The notes: generated by a model not told the origin, from the letters alone. Counted from the first letter of the stretch, positions 19,047 to 28,962 are shown. The stretch: 64,000 bases of DNA from Rhizobium sp. Root483D2 (GCF_001426685.1 NZ_LMFB01000037.1:53849-117848), one strand, 5' to 3'. Program-made: numbers and translations.

Positions 19047-22000
19047 GGACATCATCCTCGGCTTCGGCCGTCGCCCATTCCGCAACGCGGGCCAGATGGT
19101 CATATTCGCCGCCGTAATCGCGTTCCTTCTGCACGATCAGCCGCGAGGCAAAACCGTATTTGCCGCTCATCAGGGCAGCGAGAAGTCCCGTCAGCTCTTT
19201 CAACGAATCCTCGGCTAATTGTTCAGCCGACTTGGTCTCGACATTGGCGCGCGCCTTGGCCAGCTCATTGTTGACCTCCTGCACGGCAAAGCGTTCGCCG
19301 GGTTTCAACCGCACATAGACGAGCGACTGCGGCTGTCTTGTCCCCGCTTTCTGAAAAGCCCCGGCCTTGAGTGCTGCCGCCTCCAATGCCAGCTGCGGAT
19401 CGAGCAGCGCGCGAGCCTCGTTGATCGAAGGGTTTGATCCCGTCTTGTAATCGACGATCACGGCGCTTCCGTTGCCGAGAATATCGATCCGGTCGGCGAT
19501 GCCGGTCAGCTTGATGCCGGAAACCCCGAGCTCCATGGATGCGTAGAGTTCGGTAAAGCTCTGGCGGATATCGCCCTTTCGGCTGATTTCCCAATTGATA
19601 AAGGCCTTGCCGACTGCAGCAAAGCGCGGTCGCCAAACGATATCGATATGGGCAGGCAGCGCCTGTTCGTCGAAAGCTTCGTTGAGAATCCGGCTCATTT
19701 CCGTCTGTGCCTGTGGCGAGGCCGCGTCCAGCCCGGCGCGCACAAAACGCTCGACAATCTTGTGATACAGCGTGCCGCGCTCGGCAGCGCCGGGATCGCG
19801 GTTGAAGGGATCGATCGGCTGCAGGCGCAGGATACGCCGCGCGTAGACGGCATAGGGGTCCCGCCGTAGCCGGCTCACTTCGCTAAACGAATAGCTGCGC
19901 GGCTGATGTTCCGCCGATGGCTTCGGTTCCGGCCTCTTGGCCAGCGGCTGGGTGACGCCCTGATCCAGCATACCCGCCCATTGCTGATAATCGCGCCCGT
20001 TATCCCGCAAAGCCGCCGCAAAGGGCTTGCCGCCGACGGCCAGAAGCCGCTGTAGCCAGCGGGAAGCAACCGTTGGGGTTGCGCCCTTGCGCATGGCGCG
20101 GGTCAAGATGAGTTTGCGCGTGCCGCACGCCATTTGAAAATCATGGGCGAGCTGGCCGATGCGCCGCTCCGGCGGTTCAAGCCCCATCGTCGTCTTCATG
20201 GTTCGCGACAGGAAGGGATCGTTGGCGGTCTGGCCAGGCCAGGTACCCTCGTTCATACCGCCGAGAACGACGAGATCGACGCTTTGCAGGCGCGATTCGA
20301 GCGCGCCGAAAATGAACACGCGCGGATGACGCATCGAGCGCGGCTTGATCGATTCGCTCGCGGACAAGGCTTCGACAATATCGCTCCATTGCGGCCCGTC
20401 CGCCGTCAGCTGGCCTTCTGTATCGATAACCGAGCGCAGCTGCGTCGCCAATGCTTCGCCGGCTTCATCAGACCACAGACCGGCGAGGCTGCCATGCTCG
20501 TCGATAGCAACCGCCTCCAGCGCAGTTCCGGTCTTCTCTGCCCATTGCGACAGCGGCAGGGCTGCGGTCAGCCCCCGTCCGCTTCGGTGGTGGCGCACCA
20601 GCGTGCCCGCCAGAGGCTCGGCTGCCGCAGCAATACGCCGGGCGAGATCGCGGGCCTGCTCGATCGCACCATCGTCGATCTGGCCGCGCCATTCCGGCAG
20701 GTGTTTCTTGCCGATTTCATGCTGCAGCGTCTGGTCGAGAAGAGCTTCAAGCTCGGAAATATCGGCGCTGCCGGTGCCGCCGCGCAGCGCCATCAGCTCC
20801 AGCGTCGTGGCCGCCGCACCCATCGCCTCGGAGGACAGGCCGAAACGGGCGAGCGGATGTTTGAGCAGCGCCACGATCGACACGGGATCGCCCGGCCGCA
20901 ACGAAGCCTCAAGCAGCAGGCGCGTCAGGCTGCCCGGTCCGGTGGACGAAAGCGGCGTTCCGGCGGAATCGTCGGCCTCGATGCCGAAGCGCATCAGTTC
21001 CGCCGCCACCCGGCGGGCAAGGTCGCGATCGGGCGTGATCAGCGCCGCCTGGCTTTCGTCGTTATCATGCAGCGCGAGGCGAAGCGCGATCGCGATGGCC
21101 GTAGCCTCCTCACGCTCGTTGGCCGTTTCGATCAGGGCCGCATCGGCAAAGGCGGCGGTCAGGCGGATTGGATCGACGTCGCCGCGCAGGGCCGTCCAGC
21201 TGCTGGTCGCCTGCACCGGCAAAAGAGCGTGTGACATCAGCTCTGCCCGGTAATCGAGATCGGGCTGCGAGGCGCCGAGCACCGCAACATCCTGGCGGGA
21301 AACGTCCATGCGCTTCAGCAAGCGGAAGAACCCGTATTGCGGATGGCTGCGGCTTGCCGCGTCCGGCCGGCCGCTCAGCATTGCCGTTTCCGGGGCGATC
21401 ATCATCCATTCGGCATCGCTCATCGTCTGGTCGAGACCGGGCAGGACGATCGTGCCGTTTGGCAGTTTCTGGACTGTGGCGATCAGCTTGGCGGTTGCCG
21501 GAATGGAACCGGTGGAGCCGGCAATGATGATCGGGCCGGTCACCTTGCCGCTGGCAATGCGTTGGGCCTCGGCTTCCAGAATGGCGTTGCGGTGGCGGGC
21601 GGGCGAGGATTGCTTCAGCTCCTCCAGCCGCGCCGGCCAATAGGTGCTGGCAATTTTCAGGAAGGCCAGCGTCAGCTGCCACCAGAGCGCATGGTCGGCA
21701 TCATCGAGCTTGTCGAGCGCGTCCCAGTCCAGCTCTTCCGTTTCCATCGCGTCGATGATCTCGGAAAGATTGCGCGCCAGCCAGATGGCATCGGCGGGGC
21801 TTGCTGGAGCAATCAGCGGGCTTTCCGCATGCACATCGAGCACAGCCTTCGGCAGCTGGTTTCGCCAGGCCAGGATAAGGCAGCCAAGCTCGATCAGCCG
21901 GGCGATGTTGGGCAAGGGCGGCGCGAGATCGAGGATCGCCGGGATTTCGGCGTCAAAAAAGCCGCTGTCATCATCGGTTTCGCCCAGTGCCCGGATCATC

Positions 22001-22227
22001 GGCAGGATCGCCGAGCGGCCGCCCAGGCAATCGACCAGTTCGGAGCGCAGCACGCGGGCCGAGCGCCGCGTCGGCACGAAAATGGTCACGCTGGCCAGCG
22101 ATAGTGGATCGGCCGTGTCATAGCGAAAACCCGGGACCAGATCGCCGGAACACAGCTTTTCCACCAGCGTCTTCAGGAAGGGAAGGCCGGGTGGAATGGT
22201 GAAGACGTTGGAGACAGGGTCCGTCAC
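19036..22227 (-). CDS. addB: AddB helicase/nuclease subunit (alphaproteobacterial type)
   Basis: The protein of about 1063 residues pairs with AddA. The N-terminus shows the AddB loop IPPGLPFLK in place of a true Walker A, plus VFVPTRRSARVL. The C-terminus carries the nuclease core VIVDYKTGSNPS. I do not see the four-Cys iron-sulfur arrangement known from Bacillus AddB. The start is GTG 22227, with CAGGAG upstream, one base after the murU stop; this gives MTDPVSNVF, a normal start. It belongs to a compact minus-strand operon. Confidence 0.92.
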   Translation of the reverse strand: MTDPVSNVFTIPPGLPFLKTLVEKLCSGDLVPGFRYDTADPLSLASVTIFVPTRRSARVLRSELVDCLGGRSAILPMIRALGETDDDSGFFDAEIPAILDLAPPLPNIARLIELGCLILAWRNQLPKAVLDVHAESPLIAPASPADAIWLARNLSEIIDAMETEELDWDALDKLDDADHALWWQLTLAFLKIASTYWPARLEELKQSSPARHRNAILEAEAQRIASGKVTGPIIIAGSTGSIPATAKLIATVQKLPNGTIVLPGLDQTMSDAEWMMIAPETAMLSGRPDAASRSHPQYGFFRLLKRMDVSRQDVAVLGASQPDLDYRAELMSHALLPVQATSSWTALRGDVDPIRLTAAFADAALIETANEREEATAIAIALRLALHDNDESQAALITPDRDLARRVAAELMRFGIEADDSAGTPLSSTGPGSLTRLLLEASLRPGDPVSIVALLKHPLARFGLSSEAMGAAATTLELMALRGGTGSADISELEALLDQTLQHEIGKKHLPEWRGQIDDGAIEQARDLARRIAAAAEPLAGTLVRHHRSGRGLTAALPLSQWAEKTGTALEAVAIDEHGSLAGLWSDEAGEALATQLRSVIDTEGQLTADGPQWSDIVEALSASESIKPRSMRHPRVFIFGALESRLQSVDLVVLGGMNEGTWPGQTANDPFLSRTMKTTMGLEPPERRIGQLAHDFQMACGTRKLILTRAMRKGATPTVASRWLQRLLAVGGKPFAAALRDNGRDYQQWAGMLDQGVTQPLAKRPEPKPSAEHQPRSYSFSEVSRLRRDPYAVYARRILRLQPIDPFNRDPGAAERGTLYHKIVERFVRAGLDAASPQAQTEMSRILNEAFDEQALPAHIDIVWRPRFAAVGKAFINWEISRKGDIRQSFTELYASMELGVSGIKLTGIADRIDILGNGSAVIVDYKTGSNPSINEARALLDPQLALEAAALKAGAFQKAGTRQPQSLVYVRLKPGERFAVQEVNNELAKARANVETKSAEQLAEDSLKELTGLLAALMSGKYGFASRLIVQKERDYGGEYDHLARVAEWATAEAEDDVHEG

Positions 22228-22228
22228 G

Positions 22229-22966
22229 TCATCCGGCTCCTGTTGAAAACTGCTGGATGGCGTCTTCGGCCTGGCCAATTGCTTCCGGCGTTCCAACCGT
22301 CAGCCAGTGGCCTTCGAGAATGATGCCGAAAAGCCTGTTCCTTGCGATTGCCCGATCGAAATAGATGTTCAGGTTGAAGGCACCCTCCGGCGCGTCCGCA
22401 AAAAGGCGGCTGTGGAGGGCGATGGCGCCGGCATAGACGACGGGATTGTCCATGCCGTCCTTGTAGCGCGACAGGCGTCCTTGCGGATCAAGCGAGAAAT
22501 CCAGCTTGCCATTATGGCCGGTCGTGTCTTCGTTGCGCACGCACAAGAGCGCCATGTCCATGGTGCCGGGGTCGAAGAAGGATGCGAGCCTGTCGAGATT
22601 GGACGGAGAACCCGGCTTTTCGCCAACCCAGAACAGATCGGCATTCATGACGAGGACCGGTCCCTTCGGTAACAGTTTCAATCCCTTGACCAGGCCACCA
22701 CCGGAATTCATCAGCGCAGCGCGTTCGTCGGAAATCACGATGCTTGGCCGGCTTCGATCGGCCAGATGCGCTTCCATCTGATCGGCGAAATGATGGACGT
22801 TGACCGCAGCGGTGGTCACCCCTGCAGCCTCAAGGAGATCGAGCACATAGTCGATCATCGGCTTTCCCGCGATCGGAACCAGCGGTTTCGGCATGGTGTC
22901 GGTGATGGGGCGCAAGCGGGTTCCAAGTCCCGCAGCGAGCACCATGGCATTTTTGATGATGGGCAT
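22229..22966 (-). CDS. murU: nucleotidyltransferase, probable N-acetylmuramate-1-phosphate uridylyltransferase
   Basis: The 245-residue sugar-nucleotide transferase has the pyrophosphorylase motif VLAAGLGTRLRP, followed by KPLVPIAGKPMIDYVLD and VMNADLFW. In the Pseudomonas peptidoglycan-recycling pathway, AmgK phosphorylates MurNAc at C1 and MurU converts it to UDP-MurNAc. The adjacent upstream gene ends in an AmgK-like domain, which supports this specific assignment over GlmU or mannose-type enzymes. ATG 22966 is used because upstream sequence overlaps the preceding gene's end. Specificity is inferred from context. Confidence 0.85.
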   Translation of the reverse strand: MPIIKNAMVLAAGLGTRLRPITDTMPKPLVPIAGKPMIDYVLDLLEAAGVTTAAVNVHHFADQMEAHLADRSRPSIVISDERAALMNSGGGLVKGLKLLPKGPVLVMNADLFWVGEKPGSPSNLDRLASFFDPGTMDMALLCVRNEDTTGHNGKLDFSLDPQGRLSRYKDGMDNPVVYAGAIALHSRLFADAPEGAFNLNIYFDRAIARNRLFGIILEGHWLTVGTPEAIGQAEDAIQQFSTGAG

Positions 22967-23007
22967 AGCAGCACGGATTCCACTGAAGCCTTGGCCGCTG
23001 ATTCGGC

Positions 23008-24495
23008 CTAAAGGATTCCAGCCTTTATGCACCAATCGCGCAAGGGTGCGAGCGCTTCGTGTTGAAGCGCCACCTCAAGATAGGAAAATGTGCGCGGCAT
23101 ATGCTTCATATAGAAGGGCTTTCCGTCGCGCTGCATCAGCCGCACCCAAATGCCAACAAGCTTGCAATTGCGCTGTGCCGACATCAGGTGCCAGTCGCGC
23201 CGGAACAGCGTCTCGTCAAACGCGCCGAGCGCATTGCGTTCCGCGCAGTAGAGCGACAGCATTATGTCGCGCAGGTCCGGTTCGATCGTGACGCGGGCAT
23301 CCTGCGTGATCGAGGCGACGTCATAGGCGGTCGGCCCGATCATCGAATCCTGGAAATCGATAATGCCGATGCGCTCGAAGCCGGAACGCTCGCCGCGCCA
23401 GATGATATTGGGTGAATGGAAGTCCCGGAGCAGCAGCTTCTTTTCCGAGGACGCCATGAGATCGATCAGCTGGTCCCAGACGGCGAAATAGCCGGTGCGC
23501 TCGGTGTCAGATGCTTTTTCGCCGCGCTTCCAGGGCAGATACCAGTCGAGCAGCAGGCTGGTCTCGATCTTCATCGCCCTGCGGTCGAAATCAGGGATGT
23601 GGTGGGTGATGGTTCCGAGCGATATGTCCCGCGTCACCGGCTGCGCATGCAGATGGGCAAGGACACGCACGCTTTCCAGGTAGCGCTCAGCGATCGGCCG
23701 CCCGTCCGCATCCAGAATACCGTCGCTGCCGAGGTCTTCGATCAGCAGGATGCCGGCATCAAGATCGCTTTCATAGATCTCCGGTGCGCAAAATCCCTTA
23801 GTCCGGATATCGCTGTCGATGGCGACGAAGGGGATGACGTCCTCGGCCAAATGCGCCAGCTGCTGGTAATATTTGCCGTCCTGAAGAATGGGCCCCGGCG
23901 TATGACGTGCCGAGTCCATCAGGATGCGGACCGGCTCGCCCGCAACGAGAATGCGTTCATAGGCGCGCGCCGACGCGTCTCCGCTCAGATGCCGACGTTT
24001 GGCATGGCCATATCCGCGCTCCCTGAGAAAGGCGCGGATGGCAAGGCTGCGTTCGATCCGGCTAAGGGCGGCGGCTTCGCCGGCGATCGTGACGGTACGC
24101 CCATCACCGAGATGCGAAAACGTGGCGGTTAGCCGTGATTTCGGCAATGCCGCCAGCGCATTTTCGGGCCATTCCACAAGGCAGATACCGTCCGACAGGG
24201 CCTCATCAAACCCCAGCTCATCGAGCTCCGAAACATCGGCGAGGCGATAGAGATCGAAATGCGAAACCGGAATGCGCAGATCATAGGTCTGCACCAGCGT
24301 GAAGGTGGGGCTTGGAACCTCCAGCGCCTCATCGTCGGCCATGGCACGCAGAAAGGCGCGGGCCAAGGTGGATTTGCCGGCGCCAAGATCACCCGAGAGC
24401 GCCAGGCAATCCCCTGCTTTCAGGGCCAGCGCCAGATCTTCGCCAAGCTCGATCGTGGCTGCCTCATCCTGGAGCGTGAGCTCGATCCCTTGCAT
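23008..24495 (-). CDS. tsaE: TsaE-AmgK fusion: t6A-synthesis ATPase joined to anomeric sugar kinase
   Basis: The 495-residue protein has two parts. Residues about 1-155 are TsaE, with Walker A SGDLGAGKSTLARA and VPSPTFTLVQ; TsaE is the ATPase that supports threonylcarbamoylation of tRNA A37. Residues about 160-495 are an aminoglycoside-phosphotransferase-like kinase with LLRDFHSPNIIW (catalytic Asp/Asn) and IGIIDFQDSMIGPTAYDV (metal Asp). That half matches AmgK-type MurNAc/GlcNAc kinases. ATG 24495 overlaps the divL stop (TAATG). murU follows, so the kinase and its partner enzyme are neighbours. Confidence 0.88.
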   Translation of the reverse strand: MQGIELTLQDEAATIELGEDLALALKAGDCLALSGDLGAGKSTLARAFLRAMADDEALEVPSPTFTLVQTYDLRIPVSHFDLYRLADVSELDELGFDEALSDGICLVEWPENALAALPKSRLTATFSHLGDGRTVTIAGEAAALSRIERSLAIRAFLRERGYGHAKRRHLSGDASARAYERILVAGEPVRILMDSARHTPGPILQDGKYYQQLAHLAEDVIPFVAIDSDIRTKGFCAPEIYESDLDAGILLIEDLGSDGILDADGRPIAERYLESVRVLAHLHAQPVTRDISLGTITHHIPDFDRRAMKIETSLLLDWYLPWKRGEKASDTERTGYFAVWDQLIDLMASSEKKLLLRDFHSPNIIWRGERSGFERIGIIDFQDSMIGPTAYDVASITQDARVTIEPDLRDIMLSLYCAERNALGAFDETLFRRDWHLMSAQRNCKLVGIWVRLMQRDGKPFYMKHMPRTFSYLEVALQHEALAPLRDWCIKAGIL

Positions 24496-26975
24496 TATTC
24501 CGCCGCAGCGATTTTCGGCAGGTCGCCGGTTGGGATGCGGCAGGTCACTTCCGTACCTTCGCCTTCGCGGCTGCGGATTGAGACTGTGCCGTGATGCAGG
24601 CTGACAAAACTTTCAACGATCGACAGGCCAAGACCCGCGCCGCCGTGCTGGCCATGGCTTTCGAAGCGCTTAAACACGGTATCGAGCACATCCTGCGGAA
24701 TACCGGCGCCATTATCGGTAACGCTGAAAACAAAATCGCTGCCTTCGCGGCGGCATTTCAGGCTGACCATGCTGCCATCCGGGGCAAAATTGGCGGCATT
24801 GGTCAAAAGCTTGATGAGGATCTGTTTCAGCCGCTGGTGATCGGCAACGAACAGGCCCAGCATATCCGGCGTATCGATCTGCAAGGTGACGGCGCTTTCC
24901 TGAAGCCTGTCGGCCATTTGCAACGATACTTCATCAAGGAAATCCGTCAGGTTGATTTCCGACAGATCAAGCTCGACGATCCCGGCATCGACGGTAGCCA
25001 GATCGAGGATGTCGTTGACGATCGTCAAAAGCAGCGAGGACGAGGTCGAGATATGCTCGACATATTCCGCCTGCCGTTCGGTCAAGGATCCGAAAGCCGG
25101 CGTTTTCAGGAGATCGGCAAATCCGATGATATTGGTGAGCGGCGAACGCAGCTCGTAGGAGACGTGCTGAACGAAATCATTCTTCAGATGGTCGGCCATC
25201 CGCAAGGCATCGTTTTTTTCCGTCAATGCGCGCTCGACCCGCGCGCTGTCGGTAATGTTGACGAAGGTCAGCATTGTCTGGGCGTTGGGCAGCGGAATGA
25301 CGGCGAAATCGAGAATCAGCCCGGTGCGCAGCTCCAGAATGCCCTGGCAGGACGGCCGTTCGTCGTCGAAGCTGGTGATGAGATGCGAAAACTGTTTCCA
25401 GCCATCCGGCTGATCGTAGGATGGCGCGCAGGCCTGCTCGATGGCGCGGATATGCGTTCCGGGCTTGGCCTCGGTCTCCGTAACGCCCCACAATGCGCGA
25501 AAGGCCGGGTTGGACAGCTTGATGCGGCCGTCGGGGCCGAACACGGCGACGCCTTCCGAAAGGTGGTCGATCGTCTCGCCCTGGACCTGAACCAGCGTGT
25601 TGTAGCGGGTTTCCAGATCCACCTTTTCTGTCAGGTTCTCGAACACCCAGGTTGCTCCGCCCTGCGGGCGGGCGGTGGCGAAAACGCGCAAGGTCTGGCC
25701 GTTGGGCAGGTGCCAGAGGTCGGATTGCGTCTCGATCGCCTGATAGACGGCGAGCGCTGAATCCTTCCACTGCTTCCAGTTCAGCTGCTCCGGCAGCTTG
25801 CCGGCGGCGCGCAGCCGGTCGAGGATCTCGCCATTGCCCGGCTTGCGCTCGAGGAAACCCATGTCGAGGTCCCATAGCCGCTGGAACGCCTGGTTGTAGA
25901 ATTGCAGCTGCTGGCTGCCATCGAAGATCGCCACCGGCGTTGCCAGATGATCGAGCGTTTCGGCGTGGCTCTTCAGCGTCCGGTTCAGCTCCTCGCGAAC
26001 GGCCTCGACGTCGGAAACGTTGATCGCCATGCCCGCCGTTCCGCTGGTGCTCTTGGTATCCACCACATCGTAGAATGTCCGGTTGCCGCGCACCACGGTG
26101 GAAACCTTTTCGCGATACGGCGAATCATAGGTGCTGATGACCCGAATTTTTTCGCGTGCCACTGTCGCTAGAAGTTCGCGGGCCTCCTTGACGGCGCCGG
26201 AGGGGTCGTTTGCCTCAACCGCCTCGGCATAGGCGTCGTTGACCCAGAGGAGCGCGCCATCCGGCCCGCGCTGCCAGACAGGCAGGTCGATCGCATCAAG
26301 CAGCGTATGCAGATTGGACAGCGATCCGTGCAGCCGGTCGCGCTCCATCTTCACTTCCGCAAGCTCGGCGCGCAGATTGTTCAGCGCCACGAACCGGACG
26401 AAAGCGCGTCCGCCGGAAACGCGGCCCTGGGCTTCGATGATTTCGCTGCGGCTGGTTTCGACGACGAGGTCAAAGCTTTCGGCATGCGAGCGCAGCAACT
26501 CGATGGCTTTTTCCAGCTCGGATGCCGATTGCGACTTGATCCAGCGGCCAAACGCCAGGAAGTCGCGGTCGTCCTGCGGCGCACCGGTCTCGGCAGGCAG
26601 TTGGCCTAGAAATTCCGGCTTGTTCGACTGGCCTTCCCAAACGACGATACGGCGGTTCTTGTCGGCAATCAGGGCCTGGAAACGTGAAATCCGGTGGTTG
26701 GCATCGGCGAGCGCCGTGTTCAGCTCGCGATTGTCGGCCTCCATATTGCCGCGCTGGCGGATCAGCCAGATGGCCGACAGCATGGCTGCCGAAATTACGC
26801 CGATGAGGAGGGAAAAGGTAACGACTTCCGAGGAGCCGAACAGGTTGGCGGTCGCCGCACCCTCGACCGCTGCACAGGCAGGGCCGGCAAAAGCCACCAG
26901 CGTCGAGCTTGCCATGAACCGTCGCAGCAGAGACGGAATCCGGCCGCCGGCGCGTTTCAAAGAACCTGTTTCCAT
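24495..26975 (-). CDS. divL: DivL-type PAS sensor pseudo-kinase with Tyr in the H-box
   Basis: The 826-residue protein has an N-terminal membrane segment (about residues 50-72), several PAS-like domains, a dimerisation helix and a C-terminal ATPase lobe with DNGAGIPQDV and GAGLGLSIVESF. The H-box reads HVSYELRSPLTNI. The usual phospho-His is Tyr607 (codon 25155-25157), the defining trait of Caulobacter DivL. DivL works with DivK, CckA and CtrA in cell-cycle control in alphaproteobacteria. ATG 26975 follows GGGGAAG; a GTG at 26999 is possible. It heads the operon running through addA. Confidence 0.93.
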   Translation of the reverse strand: METGSLKRAGGRIPSLLRRFMASSTLVAFAGPACAAVEGAATANLFGSSEVVTFSLLIGVISAAMLSAIWLIRQRGNMEADNRELNTALADANHRISRFQALIADKNRRIVVWEGQSNKPEFLGQLPAETGAPQDDRDFLAFGRWIKSQSASELEKAIELLRSHAESFDLVVETSRSEIIEAQGRVSGGRAFVRFVALNNLRAELAEVKMERDRLHGSLSNLHTLLDAIDLPVWQRGPDGALLWVNDAYAEAVEANDPSGAVKEARELLATVAREKIRVISTYDSPYREKVSTVVRGNRTFYDVVDTKSTSGTAGMAINVSDVEAVREELNRTLKSHAETLDHLATPVAIFDGSQQLQFYNQAFQRLWDLDMGFLERKPGNGEILDRLRAAGKLPEQLNWKQWKDSALAVYQAIETQSDLWHLPNGQTLRVFATARPQGGATWVFENLTEKVDLETRYNTLVQVQGETIDHLSEGVAVFGPDGRIKLSNPAFRALWGVTETEAKPGTHIRAIEQACAPSYDQPDGWKQFSHLITSFDDERPSCQGILELRTGLILDFAVIPLPNAQTMLTFVNITDSARVERALTEKNDALRMADHLKNDFVQHVSYELRSPLTNIIGFADLLKTPAFGSLTERQAEYVEHISTSSSLLLTIVNDILDLATVDAGIVELDLSEINLTDFLDEVSLQMADRLQESAVTLQIDTPDMLGLFVADHQRLKQILIKLLTNAANFAPDGSMVSLKCRREGSDFVFSVTDNGAGIPQDVLDTVFKRFESHGQHGGAGLGLSIVESFVSLHHGTVSIRSREGEGTEVTCRIPTGDLPKIAAAE

Positions 26976-27308
26976 GGCGTGCTTCCCCGTTTGCACCACA
27001 CATGACCGGTGTGCCGGGAAACCCGAATCACATGATCATATGTGTATTCAATACCTTGAAGCGTGCCCCGGCCTTTCGGCTGGGTGCGTTCAGGGTCATT
27101 CGTCCGGTTGCAAATCGCCACGCAGTGCTAAATCGAAATCCCACTGACGCGGGCCTCGTTCAATTCCGATTGCAGTCCGGCATGTCTTCGTCTGTTTGCC
27201 GCCTCAACGACAAGACATCCCATCCGCGACGCGTCTGTTCCGCATCTTCGTCACGAATCATTGTGCCAAAAACATACGCCTTCGGGGAATCCTCGGGAAG
27301 GGCGGAGC
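26976..27308. other. non-coding stretch upstream of divL
   Basis: About 330 bases between divL and the ahcY terminator. No conserved protein is visible on either strand; a 123-codon plus-strand frame here has no recognisable features. The divL promoter must lie here. Three GAnTC sequences, the CcrM methylation target in alphaproteobacteria, occur as GAATC, which could matter for a cell-cycle gene but may be chance. Confidence 0.4.
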
Positions 27309-27349
27309 AAAAAAAGAGGCCGCGATCTCCTGTCAAGATCGCGGCCTCT
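27309..27349 (-). terminator. Rho-independent terminator of ahcY
   Basis: GAGGCCGCGATCT (27316-27328) pairs with AGATCGCGGCCTC (27336-27348) in a perfect 13-bp stem with a 7-nt loop. Read on the minus strand, it is followed by a run of seven Ts (complement of 27309-27315). It lies 28 bases beyond the ahcY stop. Confidence 0.93.
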
Positions 27350-27376
27350 ATATGTTGTGGATTATCCGGGTAAGGA

Positions 27377-28777
27377 CTAGTAGCGGTAGTGTTCCGACTT
27401 GAACGGGCCCTGCGGCGTCACACCGATATAGCCGGCCTGTTCTTCCGAAAGTTCGGTCAGCCTGGCGCCGAGCTTGGCCAGATGCAGACGGGCGACCTTC
27501 TCGTCGAGATGCTTAGGCAGGATGTGAACGCCCTTGTCATATTGCTCGCCCTTGGTGAACAGCTCAATCTGGGCCAGAACCTGGTTGGAGAACGATGCCG
27601 ACATCACGAAGGACGGATGGCCGGTTGCGTTGCCGAGATTGAGCAGGCGGCCTTCCGACAGAAGGATCATGCGGTTGCCCTTGGGGAACTCGATCAGATC
27701 GACCTGCGGCTTGATGTTGGTCCATTTCAGGTTGCGCAGTGCGGAAACCTGAATTTCATTGTCGAAATGGCCGATATTGCCGACGATGGCCATGTCTTTC
27801 ATCTCGCGCATGTGGTCCATGCGGATGACGTCTTTATTGCCGGTCGTCGTGATGAAGATATCGGCGGAGGATACGACGTCTTCGAGCTGTACGACTTCAA
27901 AGCCGTCCATGGCAGCCTGCAGGGCGCAGATCGGATCGACTTCCGTCACCTTGACGCGGGCGCCGGCGCCGGAAAGCGAAGCGGCAGAACCCTTGCCGAC
28001 ATCGCCGTAACCGCAGACGACGGCAACCTTGCCGGCCATCATCACGTCGGTGCCGCGGCGGATACCGTCAACCAGCGATTCCTTGCAGCCATACTTGTTG
28101 TCGAACTTCGACTTGGTCACCGAATCGTTAACGTTGATGGCCGGGAAGGGCAGAAGGCCCTTGGCATGCAGCTGGTAGAGACGGTTGACGCCGGTGGTGG
28201 TTTCTTCCGTCACGCCCTTGATGGCATCGCGCTGTTTGGTGAACCAGCCCGGCGAAGCGGCCAGGCGCTTCTTGATCTGGGCGACGAGGATTTCCTCTTC
28301 TTCCGATTCCGGCTTCGACAGCACATCTTCACCGGCTTCGGCGCGGGCGCCGAGCAGGATGTACATGGTGGCGTCGCCACCGTCATCGAGGATCATGTTG
28401 GAAACGCCGCCATCGGCCCATTGAAAGATCTGGTCCGTGTAGGTCCAGTATTCTTCCAGGCTTTCACCCTTGACCGCAAAGACCGGAACGCCGGTGGCAG
28501 CGATCGCGGCTGCAGCGTGGTCCTGCGTCGAGAAGATGTTGCAGGATGCCCAGCGCACATCGGCGCCGAGTGCAGTCAGCGTTTCGATCAAGACGGCCGT
28601 TTGGATGGTCATGTGCAGCGAGCCGGTGATGCGGGCGCCCTTCAGCGGCTTTGCAGTGCCGAATTCCTCGCGGCAGGCGATCAGGCCCGGCATTTCGGTT
28701 TCGGCGATGGTGATTTCCTTGCGGCCAAAATCGGCAAGGCCGATATCCGCAACCAGATAGTCGTTTGTCGTGCTCAT
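27377..28777 (-). CDS. ahcY: S-adenosylhomocysteine hydrolase
   Basis: The 466-residue NAD-dependent enzyme splits S-adenosylhomocysteine into adenosine and homocysteine, relieving product inhibition of methyltransferases. [20 protein letters not shown] is the NAD-binding glycine motif. [13 protein letters not shown] and [14 protein letters not shown] are substrate and catalytic blocks, and the C-terminus [10 protein letters not shown] is invariant in the family. ATG 28777 has GGAG seven bases upstream. An inverted-repeat operator candidate lies 140 bases upstream. Confidence 0.97.
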   Translation of the reverse strand: MSTTNDYLVADIGLADFGRKEITIAETEMPGLIACREEFGTAKPLKGARITGSLHMTIQTAVLIETLTALGADVRWASCNIFSTQDHAAAAIAATGVPVFAVKGESLEEYWTYTDQIFQWADGGVSNMILDDGGDATMYILLGARAEAGEDVLSKPESEEEEILVAQIKKRLAASPGWFTKQRDAIKGVTEETTTGVNRLYQLHAKGLLPFPAINVNDSVTKSKFDNKYGCKESLVDGIRRGTDVMMAGKVAVVCGYGDVGKGSAASLSGAGARVKVTEVDPICALQAAMDGFEVVQLEDVVSSADIFITTTGNKDVIRMDHMREMKDMAIVGNIGHFDNEIQVSALRNLKWTNIKPQVDLIEFPKGNRMILLSEGRLLNLGNATGHPSFVMSASFSNQVLAQIELFTKGEQYDKGVHILPKHLDEKVARLHLAKLGARLTELSEEQAGYIGVTPQGPFKSEHYRY

Positions 28778-28916
28778 GAGATACTCCGGGCTGGTGCCGT
28801 GAACGGCGTCCTGACATTTTGGCAGGGCCGGGCAGGGCGCACTTAGAATTCGCGCTTCCCACCGTCAGCAGGAAGTTTGTTCCTCAATTATCAGGAAATG
28901 CGAAAAGGAGCAACAG

Positions 28917-28946
28917 GACATAAAGAAGTCTTTATATCTTTATGTC
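28917..28946 (-). promoter_or_regulatory. candidate operator upstream of ahcY
   Basis: GACATAAAGA (28917-28926) and TCTTTATGTC (28937-28946) form a perfect 10-bp inverted repeat with a 10-bp spacer. Nested inside is a second palindrome, ATAAAGA-AG-TCTTTAT (28920-28935). The site is AT-rich in a GC-rich genome and lies between the ptsH stop and the ahcY start. It looks like a binding site for a dimeric repressor of methyl-cycle genes. The regulator is not identifiable from this window. Confidence 0.55.
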
Positions 28947-28962
28947 TCTTGCCCAGCCAAGG

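Noticed and set aside
27002..27373. 123-codon plus-strand frame between divL and ahcY
   Set aside because: It crosses the ahcY terminator, has no conserved features and no ribosome site.
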